NCBI GenBank assembly: GCA_022827095.1
Contig: JAJDTP010000010.1
Location: forward strand, 1 to 64,000
DNA length: 64,000 nt
DNA from: Dehalococcoidia bacterium
Lineage (GTDB): Bacteria > Chloroflexota > Dehalococcoidia > Lucifugimonadales > UBA3495
Reading direction: 5' to 3'
Below, one piece after another: positions 40,819-49,348 of the stretch. The position numbers were made by a program, and so were the translations under genes. Within the stretch, counting starts at the first letter, position 1. Each line of letters begins with the position of its first letter. Under the pieces are notes generated by a model. The model was not told the DNA's origin, ran no database searches, and was given only the letters and a program-made list of their open reading frames with translations.

Positions 40819-42741
40819 CTACGGCTGGTAGCCGGTGCCGATCGGAGGCTTTTCCGCGTCCTCGTCCCACCACATGTGGTCCAGCTTGTGGATCATCTGG
40901 ATGGTCCTGGGGATGTGGTAGTTGCGGATCCGGTAGTCCAGGGTGCCGCCGGCGTGCATCCAGCCGGTGGGCAGGTAGTGAGGCACCTCGGCCCGCAGGA
41001 GTTCAACCATCTGCGCGAACAGCTCCTTGCGCTTTTCCGGATCCAGTTCCTTGGCCTGCTCGGCCTTGAGCCGTTCAAACTCGGTGGTGGTCCAGTTGCC
41101 GGAGTTGCGCATGGTGTCGATTCCGTACCACTGGTTCAGGATGTCGGAGGGGTCCGGCAAGATGATGCCGCTGCCGCAGCCGACGATCACGCCGTAGTCG
41201 TTGCTGCGCCACTTGGCGTACAGCGTCGCCACGTCGCTGGACTCGATGGTCATGTCCAGGCCCAGCTCGCGCTTCCAGATGTCGCTGACCAGCTGTGCGG
41301 AGGTCGCGGTGCAGCCCGTCAGGATGGACGTGATGGTTCCGCTGAAGCCGTCGGGATATCCGGCTTCGGCAAGGAGTCGGCGGGCTTCGTCCAGATCGGC
41401 CTGGGCCTTGGTGCCGTCGGCGTCACGGCGGTAGCCGGGGAGCTCGTAGAGCGCTTCGACGCTCTCGTTGGGAGCGAACCCAACGTGGAAGTGCGTGCCC
41501 ACGGTGCCGTTGCCGCGCAGGATCTTCTCGACAATCTCTTCCTGGTCGATGACCATCCAGAGGGCGGTGCGCACCCGGGGGTCGTCGTAGGGCTCGACCA
41601 GCCAGTTGAAGTTGAGACCGGCACGCTGCACGTTCGGCATGAACAGCGCCCGCATGCGGCCGTCGGTGTCCTCCTCCAACTGTTCGACGAATTCGGTGTA
41701 GGTGGACAGCACCGGATAGTACGTCCCGTCGGCCTGGCCTACCTTCAGCGTCGCGATGGAGCGAGCCACGTCCTGGATCAGGAAGACCTTGAAGCCGTCG
41801 AAGTACGGTCGGGGAGCCTTGAAGTAGTCGTCATTCCTGACGTACTCGTAGGACTCCTGCTTCTGCCAGCTGCCGTCCTTGTAGATGAAGGGGCCGGACC
41901 CGATCATGTTCTCCGGACAACAGTTGACGTCCTCCTGGCTCAGCGGCCCGGCAACGTGCTCCGGGTACATCTTCATGTAGTCGGAGGCGAGGTTGACCAT
42001 GAAGGTGGCCGCCGGGAACTTGATGGGCATCCGCACCGTCCGTTCGTCGATCACCTCCGCGGTCTTGTGCTCATAGAAGTTGCGGAGGCTGTTGGTGCGG
42101 CCGCGGAAGGCGTCGGGGAGGGTAATGCGGTCCAGGCTGAAGACGATGTCGCTGGCCTTCACCGGCTGCCCGTCGGACCAGTTCGCTTCGGCCAGATAGA
42201 AGGTGTACACCGTTCCGTCTTCGCTGACGTCCCAACTTTCGGCCAGATCCCCGATGATCTCTTCAGGGTTCACCGGGTTGTATTCCACCAACTGGTTGAA
42301 CCTGACTCCGGAAGGCGTGAGCGTGGTGGTCAGGCTCGCCCCGTAGTGGACATCCCAGAAGCCGGGGTTGTTCCGAGCCACCCACTTCATGGTGCGGCCG
42401 TGCTTGCCACGAGTGACCCAGTCGGTTTCGGGGGCCTGAACCTCCACCGGCTGTACCGTGGGCGTCGGTTCCGCCGCCGCCGCGGCGGGAGCAGAGCTTC
42501 CGGAAGATGCTGCCGGCTGGGCCGGCGCTGCGGCGGCGGTGGGTTGGGCCGCCTGGGACGAACCTCCGGACGGCGCGGCCGCGGGCGCTGATTGCGAACC
42601 TGTGGCTGCGCTGGCGGGGGCCGAAGAAGTATCCGATTCGGGGGCGGTTGCCGCTCCACCGCAGGCAATCACGAATGTCAGCGTGAGCGAAATAGCGATC
42701 AGGATCAGGGCAGTCGGGGTCGTTTTGCGGCGTCGTTTCAT
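40819..42741 (-). CDS. ABC transporter solute-binding lipoprotein, family 5 (cassette 2)
   Basis: A 640-residue SBP_bac_5 protein. The lipoprotein signal is ILIAISLTLTFVIACGG (lipobox FVIAC), followed by a long Ala/Pro/Ser/Gln spacer and the binding fold (GDLAESWDVSEDGTVYTFYL, NWSDGQPVKASDIVFSLDRI). It shares the passage NPGFWDVHYG and the TLPSD-type loops with the cassette-1 protein. Ligand unknown; no ATPase gene in the cassette. Confidence 0.92.
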   Translation of the reverse strand: MKRRRKTTPTALILIAISLTLTFVIACGGAATAPESDTSSAPASAATGSQSAPAAAPSGGSSQAAQPTAAAAPAQPAASSGSSAPAAAAAEPTPTVQPVEVQAPETDWVTRGKHGRTMKWVARNNPGFWDVHYGASLTTTLTPSGVRFNQLVEYNPVNPEEIIGDLAESWDVSEDGTVYTFYLAEANWSDGQPVKASDIVFSLDRITLPDAFRGRTNSLRNFYEHKTAEVIDERTVRMPIKFPAATFMVNLASDYMKMYPEHVAGPLSQEDVNCCPENMIGSGPFIYKDGSWQKQESYEYVRNDDYFKAPRPYFDGFKVFLIQDVARSIATLKVGQADGTYYPVLSTYTEFVEQLEEDTDGRMRALFMPNVQRAGLNFNWLVEPYDDPRVRTALWMVIDQEEIVEKILRGNGTVGTHFHVGFAPNESVEALYELPGYRRDADGTKAQADLDEARRLLAEAGYPDGFSGTITSILTGCTATSAQLVSDIWKRELGLDMTIESSDVATLYAKWRSNDYGVIVGCGSGIILPDPSDILNQWYGIDTMRNSGNWTTTEFERLKAEQAKELDPEKRKELFAQMVELLRAEVPHYLPTGWMHAGGTLDYRIRNYHIPRTIQMIHKLDHMWWDEDAEKPPIGTGYQP

Positions 42742-43095
42742 GATGCGAACCTCCGTTTGCGCTGCGCCGGGCAGCCGGTCAGGTGAACAACCCGGTCATC
42801 ACCAGTCATGACATTGTCAGAAATGTGCCCATACACTCCAGAATGACAACCAAATATCGGCAGCTGAATCGATGTTGGCAAGACTAATACGTCGCCCAGC
42901 AGCCTGTAAAGACGAATTTCGTTATGTTAGCGACGCAGCAATATCATTTCAGTTGATAGATCGTATTATCATCGAGCGCAATCCACGTGTGCGCTGACGC
43001 GGGACGCTGTGGCCTGCCGGCGAGCCAAATGAGGAGAGGCGCCTCGTTATTGGGCGCCTCTCCTGTAGGTCATGGCGTTTGCGTTGTCAGTTCGG
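42742..43095. other. Intergenic region upstream of ABC cassette 2
   Basis: There is no gene here. Positions 42830-42990 are AT-richer than their surroundings and probably carry the promoter of the cassette. The strong hairpin at 43032-43064 belongs to the 3' end of the propeller-protein gene. Confidence 0.5.
43032..43064 (-). terminator. Terminator after the PQQ-like propeller gene
   Basis: AGGAGAGGCGCC (43032-43043) pairs perfectly over 12 bp with GGCGCCTCTCCT (43053-43064). Confidence 0.85.
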
Positions 43096-44562
43096 TTAGC
43101 GCGCCAACGCGACCAGCGTCCCGCCATCCGCTGACGTCGGGACGAGGACCAAGCCCCCCGCCGCGATGGGCGACGCCGTTATGGGGCCGCCCAGTCGCGT
43201 TTCCCAGGCGGTCGAACCGTCGGCGATATTCAGGCCAATCACCCGGCCATGTTCATCACCCACCAACGCGATTGGCCCCGCGGTAGTAGCAGGCGCCGTG
43301 ATGTCTGCCTCTACGTCGATCTCCCAGAGCACCGAGCCGTCCCGGGAGTCCAGCGCTGTCACCGGGCCGATCGCGTCCGCGACCACCAGGGTCGTGCCAG
43401 ACAGCGCCGGTTGATAGGGTTGGTCTTCCACGCTCCAGGACGACCACACGGATCCCTGTTGCTGCGGGACCTGTTGGGTGAAACCCCACACCAACAGCAA
43501 CGTTCGCCAGTACAGGATCTGCCGCTCCAACGGATACCGGTGTCCCTGGTAGTCGATGCCCCAGATTCGTCCGTTGAAACTACTGAAGTGCAGCAGGTCA
43601 TCTGTGGCGATGGGGCCACCGCGGACCCACCGGGAGCGCCCGGCATCATAGATCATACGCCGCTTTCCGGTCTTGGCGTCTATGACGTGCACGTTGGCGT
43701 CGTTGGCGGTGGCGATCACTTTGCCGTCGATTACGGCCGGCGGCGCGATCACCCAATCCCTGAGCCGATACTCCCAGAGGGTTTTGCCATCGGCGGCGTC
43801 CAGGGCGAGGAGACGGTTCTTGTCGCTTTCCGCCACGTAGAGCCGGCCGTCGGCGACGGTGGGCGAGGGCAATGAGGCCGTCCGCAGCCGGCGCGACCAA
43901 ACGACTTCGCCAGTGTCAGCATGCAAGGCGGACACCAGGCCGGGTCGAAACACGACGAACACCAGCCCATCGGACACCGCTGGCGTCACTCCGGCAATGA
44001 GCCTGGAGTCGTACCGCCACGCCACCGCGCCCGATGCACGGTCCAGCGCCGTGACATTGCCATCTTCGTCGGTGACGTACACTCGGTCTCCCAGGACCGC
44101 CGGAGGCGCCACGATGGGAGCGCCGGCGACGTAACGCCACGCCGGCGTGGGGGTGGTTCCCGGAGCAAGATCAAATGGGTCGCCTGAGGCGAGGTTGGTA
44201 ACCCCCCGCCCAGCCTGGGGCCAATCGCCCGGCGCGACAGCGGCCCCGGTATCGCCGATCCGCGTGGATGGGTCCGGCGGGTCGGGTGGCAGCCCGGTGT
44301 ATCCCCACAGCACCCAGATGACCAGGCCCAGCAGGGGCAGCACGATCATGGCGATGCGGGCCAGTCGGCTGCGCAAAAAGCCCAGGCGGAGGCGCCGTGA
44401 GCGTTGGCGTGCCTCCTCTTCGGCGATCGTCTCCAAGCCCGAAAAAGCCCCGCAGCCGGCGCACCGGATGCGGTCTGCCTCCATTGCGCCGGCTTCCACT
44501 ATCGGGTTGAGATGGCCGCAAAACCGGCAGAAAACGACGTTGTCATGTGTGTCGTGTGCCAT
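43096..44562 (-). CDS. Membrane-anchored PQQ-like beta-propeller protein with zinc ribbon
   Basis: A 488-residue protein. The N-terminus is a zinc ribbon (FCRFCGHLNP with Cys12 and Cys15, RCAGCGAF with Cys34 and Cys37), then a basic stretch and one membrane helix (IAMIVLPLLGLVIWVLWGYT, near 70-90). The rest is a propeller of PQQ-type repeats (DRVYVTDEDGNVTALDRASG, DGLVFVVFRPGLVSALHADT, DGRLYVAESDKNRLLALDAA). The ribbon would face the cytoplasm and the propeller the outside. No PQQ cofactor site is evident; such proteins often act as scaffolds. Confidence 0.82.
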   Translation of the reverse strand: MAHDTHDNVVFCRFCGHLNPIVEAGAMEADRIRCAGCGAFSGLETIAEEEARQRSRRLRLGFLRSRLARIAMIVLPLLGLVIWVLWGYTGLPPDPPDPSTRIGDTGAAVAPGDWPQAGRGVTNLASGDPFDLAPGTTPTPAWRYVAGAPIVAPPAVLGDRVYVTDEDGNVTALDRASGAVAWRYDSRLIAGVTPAVSDGLVFVVFRPGLVSALHADTGEVVWSRRLRTASLPSPTVADGRLYVAESDKNRLLALDAADGKTLWEYRLRDWVIAPPAVIDGKVIATANDANVHVIDAKTGKRRMIYDAGRSRWVRGGPIATDDLLHFSSFNGRIWGIDYQGHRYPLERQILYWRTLLLVWGFTQQVPQQQGSVWSSWSVEDQPYQPALSGTTLVVADAIGPVTALDSRDGSVLWEIDVEADITAPATTAGPIALVGDEHGRVIGLNIADGSTAWETRLGGPITASPIAAGGLVLVPTSADGGTLVALAR

Positions 44563-44628
44563 GATGGCAGCGACACCCTCCCGTTGGCCGGGCTCAGCCG
44601 GAGAGAGCAGGTTGCAGGTTGGGGCGGT

Positions 44629-46080
44629 TTAGAAGGCCGGGCGTTGCAGAACCGCGGGATCGATCCGGCGACGGACGCGCTGGCCGTCGTCGGGCGTACC
44701 CAGCAACTCCCCCTTGTCGACCATCACCTTGCCACGCAGGATCACCGTGGTCGGCCATCCGAAGATTTCCCAACCTTCCCACGGGCTGTAGTCGCGCAGG
44801 TGCAGGTCGTCCATGGTGAGGCGCTTGTGGATGGTGGGATCGATGATGGCGAAGTCGGCGTCGCTGCCGGGGGCGATGACACCCTTTTGCGGGTACATGC
44901 CCAGCAGGCGGGCGGCGTTGGTGGCGGTGATGTTGGCGAACTGGGTGAGGGACATGCCCCGCCGCACGACGGCTTCGGTGTAGTTGACGCCCATGCGGAT
45001 CTCGATGCCGATGTTGCCGCCCCGCATGTCCTGCACGTTGAGGCCGGCCGTCTTGTCCAGGTAGGTGGTGAAGCTGCTGTCGGTGGCGGTGAAGGTCAGG
45101 TTGTTTCCCAGGAGGCCGCTCCACAGATCGGTGCCGTCTTCCGGATATTTCAGGGATGGGTAGGTGTGGTACTTCATGCCGTCAGGCTCGCGATACTGAA
45201 AGGCGTTGAAGGACAGAGCCAGCGTGAGCACCTCGCCGTACACGGCTTGGCCCCGGCTCCGGGCGGCGGCCACCGCGTTGACGCCGTCGCTGCCCGTGAC
45301 GTGGACGAAGTACATGCCGGCGCCGTTCTGCTCCGCGATGCGTATCACGTCGCGGAAGGCCACGTCTTCGACTTCCTTGGAGTGGATGAGGTGGGCGTTG
45401 TACCAGTCCCACATGCCGCGCTGTTGCGCCAGCAGGTAGTTGTACATGACGATCTCATCGTCCTCCGCGTGCACGGCCAGGACACCGTCGTGGCGTGCCA
45501 ATTGCGCGGTGAGATCGGTGAGACGGCCGTTGTCGATGCGGCCCGTGGGTGTGAGCGACAGCGGCGGGTCCGCCGGCGGGCGGATGTTGGTGGTGAAGAT
45601 CTTCACGCTGGGGAAATCGTTGTTGATCAATTCGCCCACGCGGGCGATGCTGTCGGCGGTATTGCTGGTTCGGTAGATCACGTGCGCCGAATAGTCGGCG
45701 TAGGTATTTCCCTCCCACACTGACAGGAAGTCGAGGATGCCGCCGACCAGTTCTCCCTCGTTGGGCGCCGGCGCGAAGTCCACCACCGTGGTGGTCCCGC
45801 CCCAGATGGCGCCCAGGGAGTGCTCCAGGGGGCCGGCGTTGGGCACGCCTTCCACCTGCTGGTGCACACCGGGTTGCACGTTGGCGGCGGCGTGAATATG
45901 CGGCTCAATGCCACCAGGGGTTACGATCCTGCCGGTTGCGTCGATGGTCTGCACCGCCTCGTCGGTCAAGGTACCCGGCGCGCCGATGGCGACGATGCGA
46001 CCATCCTGCACGCCGACGTCTACGGAGGCTGCCTCGGTGGGCATTACAACGGTTCCACCGGTGATCAGCAAGTCAAACAT
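44629..46080 (-). CDS. Dihydropyrimidinase/hydantoinase-type amidohydrolase
   Basis: A 483-residue cyclic-amide hydrolase of the amidohydrolase superfamily. Metal ligands: HxH in GGIEPHIHAAA, a Lys in SVKIFTTNI as the likely carbamylated bridge, His in VLAVHAEDDE and YFVHVTGSDG, and an Asp near PGSDADFAIID. The first motif is usually GGIDPHTH; here it is EPHIH. Allantoin, hydantoin or dihydropyrimidine are all possible substrates. A Uma2 gene lies 38 bases upstream on the same strand. Confidence 0.88.
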   Translation of the reverse strand: MFDLLITGGTVVMPTEAASVDVGVQDGRIVAIGAPGTLTDEAVQTIDATGRIVTPGGIEPHIHAAANVQPGVHQQVEGVPNAGPLEHSLGAIWGGTTTVVDFAPAPNEGELVGGILDFLSVWEGNTYADYSAHVIYRTSNTADSIARVGELINNDFPSVKIFTTNIRPPADPPLSLTPTGRIDNGRLTDLTAQLARHDGVLAVHAEDDEIVMYNYLLAQQRGMWDWYNAHLIHSKEVEDVAFRDVIRIAEQNGAGMYFVHVTGSDGVNAVAAARSRGQAVYGEVLTLALSFNAFQYREPDGMKYHTYPSLKYPEDGTDLWSGLLGNNLTFTATDSSFTTYLDKTAGLNVQDMRGGNIGIEIRMGVNYTEAVVRRGMSLTQFANITATNAARLLGMYPQKGVIAPGSDADFAIIDPTIHKRLTMDDLHLRDYSPWEGWEIFGWPTTVILRGKVMVDKGELLGTPDDGQRVRRRIDPAVLQRPAF

Positions 46081-46118
46081 GGTAAGCCTCCTGGGTGGTG
46101 TATCGCGTGGAGATCACG

Positions 46119-46907
46119 TCAGTGACCGAGATCCGATTGGCCCAACTGGGCCCGCAGTTGGCGGATGGTTTCCTGGGCGTTGGCCAGTTCGTCCTGCGTG
46201 ACGGCCAGTTCGTCCTGGGTAATGGCCAGGGCATCTTCCGCAGCTTGCCGGTCATCATCGGCCGCGTCGATGTTGCGCAGAAAACTCCGGGTGGTCGGGT
46301 TCCAGAAGAGCAGCCATCCGCTATCCCAGCAGAGCCACAGGTCAAGCACCGCGCTGTAACCCCAGATTGAGCCATCCGGTGCCGTGGTTGTTTCGATGGG
46401 CACGTAGCCGCCGTCGACCAGCCGGTCGCCGCCCAGCGGGGCGTCATGGAACTCGCCGCCGGTGGGATCGAAGCGCCAGTACTCGCGGATGCCGATGCGG
46501 GCGTAGTCCCGTCGTTTCACCACCATGTCACGCTGTCCGGTGGTTTTCGAGGCGATTTCGAGGGCGAAATCGGGCGGTTTACCGGCTATCCAGGTCATGT
46601 AGCCGTTACGCGGCCAGATGGTGTCGACGTCGACGTCGAAGGCAATGTAGCAGTCCGGCTCGTAACGGCTGTTCAGGCTGTCGCGGTCGTAATAGAGATG
46701 GCTGTCACCCGAGATCAGCGTGTTGGGGCGTCCGCGCAGGTGCCGGCGCAGGGTGCTCATCACGTCGGTGAAGTGGGGTTCCTGGTGCATGGCGTCGGGC
46801 AGCGGAGGCGGGTCGTTGGAGATGAACCGGTCAGGATCAGCCCAGTCAGGTATGGGAGCGCCAGGTTCCAGGTCCAGTGATTGCAGCGCAAGGGTCTCGG
46901 TGGTCAT
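46119..46907 (-). CDS. Uma2-family (DUF820) protein with coiled-coil tail
   Basis: A 262-residue Uma2 protein: RYEPDCYIAFDVD, GKPPDFALEIASKTTGQRD, RRDYARIGIREYWRFDPTGG. The tail has heptad repeats (AITQDELAVTQDELANAQET). The ATG at 46907 gives the family-like MTTETL start. It closely resembles the copies at 11296 and 55472. Confidence 0.87.
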   Translation of the reverse strand: MTTETLALQSLDLEPGAPIPDWADPDRFISNDPPPLPDAMHQEPHFTDVMSTLRRHLRGRPNTLISGDSHLYYDRDSLNSRYEPDCYIAFDVDVDTIWPRNGYMTWIAGKPPDFALEIASKTTGQRDMVVKRRDYARIGIREYWRFDPTGGEFHDAPLGGDRLVDGGYVPIETTTAPDGSIWGYSAVLDLWLCWDSGWLLFWNPTTRSFLRNIDAADDDRQAAEDALAITQDELAVTQDELANAQETIRQLRAQLGQSDLGH

Positions 46908-46978
46908 GGTTCGCCTCGCATGGCAGCGCGCCATCTGCGACGATGGTAACACATACGCCCCAGCCGCAGGACGGCAGA

Positions 46979-48109
46979 TCAACTCAGCGCCTGCGCCAGG
47001 TCAGCTATCAGGTCGTCCACATTCTCCAGGCCCACGGACACCCGCAGCAGGTCGTCGGGCGTGGGGCTTTCCGGCCCCTCGATGGAGGCCCGGTGCTCGA
47101 TGAGGCTCTGCGTCCCGCCGAGGCTGGTGGCGCGGACGAACAACCGTACCCGGGCCGCTACGTCCATGGCGGCGTCCCGTCCGCCGGCGACCTGGAACGA
47201 CAGCATCCCGCCGAAGTCGGACATCTGCCGAGCCGCGATGTCGTGGCCCGGATGGTCAGGCAGTCCCGGGTAGTGCACTGCGGACACTCGCGGGTTGTCC
47301 TGCAGGAAGCGGGCCAGGCGTCCGGCGTTGGCCGAATGGTGCGGCATTCGCGCCGGGAGAGTGCGGATGCCGCGCAGGGTGAGCCAACAATCGAATGGAG
47401 ACGGTACCGCGCCACACAGGTTCTGGATCAGCCGCACCCGCTGAAGGAAAGCGGAGTCCTCGCGGCTGACCACGGCGCCACCGGTGACGTCCTCGTGTCC
47501 GCTGAGGTACTTGGTGGTTGAGTGCACCACCAGGTCCGCGCTCAGTTCGAAGGGCCGTTGCAGCATCGGACTGGCCCAGGTGTTGTCGCAGGCGCACAGC
47601 GCTCCGGCAGATTTCGCGATTTCGGCCATCTCGGCGATGTCAGTGATCTTGAGTAACGGGTTGGACGGCGTTTCGACCCAGATCAGGCGGGTGTTGGGCA
47701 GCACGGACCGGCGAACGGAATCCGCGTCGGTCATGTCGACGAAACTGGCTTGCAGACCCCAGGGAGCGAAAATCTCGCGAAGCATTTTCGAGGTGCCGTG
47801 GTAACAGTCATCCGGCGCGATGACGTGGTCGCCCGGGGCAAGGGCCTGGAACACCGCAGCGGTCGCGGCCGAACCGGAACCGAAAGCGGCGGCCTCCGCG
47901 CGACCCGCTTCCCCGCCCTCCAGCAACGCGAGGCACTGCTCAAGGGCGCGGCGGTTGGGGTTGTCCACGCGGGAGTAGACGAAGCCGCGCGAATATTCGC
48001 CGTCGGGGTCGCGCTCGAAGGTGGTCGAGAGGTAGATGGGCGGCGCGACGGCGCCCGTTTCCCCGTCGATCCGGTGGGCGGCCTGGGCGGCGATGGTTTC
48101 GGGGTTCAT
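46979..48109 (-). CDS. Cys/Met metabolism PLP enzyme (cystathionine gamma-synthase/lyase type)
   Basis: A 376-residue PLP-dependent enzyme. Motifs: PIYLSTTFERDPDGEYSRGF, YSRVDNPNRRALEQCLALLE, AAFGSGSAATAAVF, WVETPSNPLLKITDI and the PLP-Lys in VVHSTTKYLSGHEDVTGG. Synthase and lyase activities are not separable by eye. It lies 98 bases after another PLP enzyme gene on the same strand. Confidence 0.9.
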   Translation of the reverse strand: MNPETIAAQAAHRIDGETGAVAPPIYLSTTFERDPDGEYSRGFVYSRVDNPNRRALEQCLALLEGGEAGRAEAAAFGSGSAATAAVFQALAPGDHVIAPDDCYHGTSKMLREIFAPWGLQASFVDMTDADSVRRSVLPNTRLIWVETPSNPLLKITDIAEMAEIAKSAGALCACDNTWASPMLQRPFELSADLVVHSTTKYLSGHEDVTGGAVVSREDSAFLQRVRLIQNLCGAVPSPFDCWLTLRGIRTLPARMPHHSANAGRLARFLQDNPRVSAVHYPGLPDHPGHDIAARQMSDFGGMLSFQVAGGRDAAMDVAARVRLFVRATSLGGTQSLIEHRASIEGPESPTPDDLLRVSVGLENVDDLIADLAQALS

Positions 48110-48207
48110 TGGCGGCCCTCAATTGTCCAACGAATTTGCCCCGGCAATTGGCGGGTTTGCGGGTCGTCAGACGCTCACTTTGCTGAATTCCGGCGCCGGC
48201 TCGCTGA

Positions 48208-49314
48208 TCAATATGGTTTCCGGGTGTAGTGGCTGATTATATCGACCATGCGACGGTTGGTGTCGCCATCCTTGACGGCGATGCGAAACCAGCGGTTGTC
48301 CAGGCTGGAAGCCGTTGCCGACGCATCCCGCAGGAAGAGTTTCTCGCTCCGGCAGCAGGAGATGAACGTGCGGGCCGTTGGACCATCCGCCGGCAGTTGG
48401 CAGAGCAGATAGTTGGCGACGCCGGGAACAATCCTGAAATCAGCCAATGCCAACAGGCTTTCTCGCAGCTGTTCCCGGAGGCAGTGGGTCTCATCGTAGC
48501 GCCTGCGGTAGTATTCCGCGTCCTGCAAAGCCGTCACCGCCGCGATTTGACCGGGCAAGCTTACTGCCCACGGCGGCGTCAACCGCCGCAGGGGATCAAT
48601 CAGACCGGGAGGGCCGCAAAGGTATCCCACACGGAGGCCGCTGAGAGCGTAGACCTTGGACATTGACTTGGAGACAATCACGTTCTCGCTTGTGGCGGCG
48701 AACTGCTCCAGGGACTCTCCGGCATCAACGTAATCTACGTAGGTTTCGTCAATCCACACCAGAGTTCGAGGTGATACCCGAGACAGGACGTCGATCAGAT
48801 CCCGCCGAGGAATGTGCCTCCCGGTGGGGTTGTTCGGGTTCACGATGGCCGCCAGGTCGTATCCGCGGCTGAGCGGCTCGAGGAGCCGCGCAGTATCCAC
48901 GCGAAAGCCATCGTCAGGACTCAAGGTCAAGCGATCAACACGGCATCCGACTACATTTTCGGCGACGTGAGCGTACTCGCCGTAGGTGGGCTCCAACAGC
49001 AGTATCCGAGATTCGGCGCTCAACCATTCTCTGAATGCCTGGAAGATGAGATTGGATGAACCGGCTCCGGGCAACACCGACCTTTTGCCGACTCCACGGG
49101 TCTCCGCAATTCGGTTAGTCAGCCCTTCGCTCCCGGTTGGGGGAGACGTCCGCATGGCCCAGTCCAGGAGTTGGCCCAGGATGCGGGATACCTGAGGCGA
49201 TGGAGGAAACCAGGCATCCAGCACGTCGGCGCTGATGACTTCATCAATCTGATCGAGACTATCGAATTCGTTGCCAATGGCATCGAAAAATGCGCCGCCA
49301 TGATAGCTGGTCAT
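48208..49314 (-). CDS. Class I/II aminotransferase, HisC/CobD-like
   Basis: A 368-residue fold-type I PLP enzyme. VLPGAGSSNLIFQAFREWLS, PTYGEYAHVAENV, AAIVNPNNPTGRHIPRRDL, VWIDETYVDYV and the PLP-Lys motif SKSMSKVYALSGLRVGYLCG are the histidinol-phosphate aminotransferase/CobD pattern. There is no his operon nearby, so the substrate is unknown. It starts 34 bases after the GMC gene ends and is probably in the same run. Confidence 0.85.
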   Translation of the reverse strand: MTSYHGGAFFDAIGNEFDSLDQIDEVISADVLDAWFPPSPQVSRILGQLLDWAMRTSPPTGSEGLTNRIAETRGVGKRSVLPGAGSSNLIFQAFREWLSAESRILLLEPTYGEYAHVAENVVGCRVDRLTLSPDDGFRVDTARLLEPLSRGYDLAAIVNPNNPTGRHIPRRDLIDVLSRVSPRTLVWIDETYVDYVDAGESLEQFAATSENVIVSKSMSKVYALSGLRVGYLCGPPGLIDPLRRLTPPWAVSLPGQIAAVTALQDAEYYRRRYDETHCLREQLRESLLALADFRIVPGVANYLLCQLPADGPTARTFISCCRSEKLFLRDASATASSLDNRWFRIAVKDGDTNRRMVDIISHYTRKPY

Positions 49315-49348
49315 GCGGAGACCCTCATGGTTGGTACACCGACGCGGC

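Noticed and set aside
40876-42591. 571-codon open frame on the plus strand
   Set aside because: Antisense shadow of the cassette-2 binding protein; low-complexity His/Val/Gly product.
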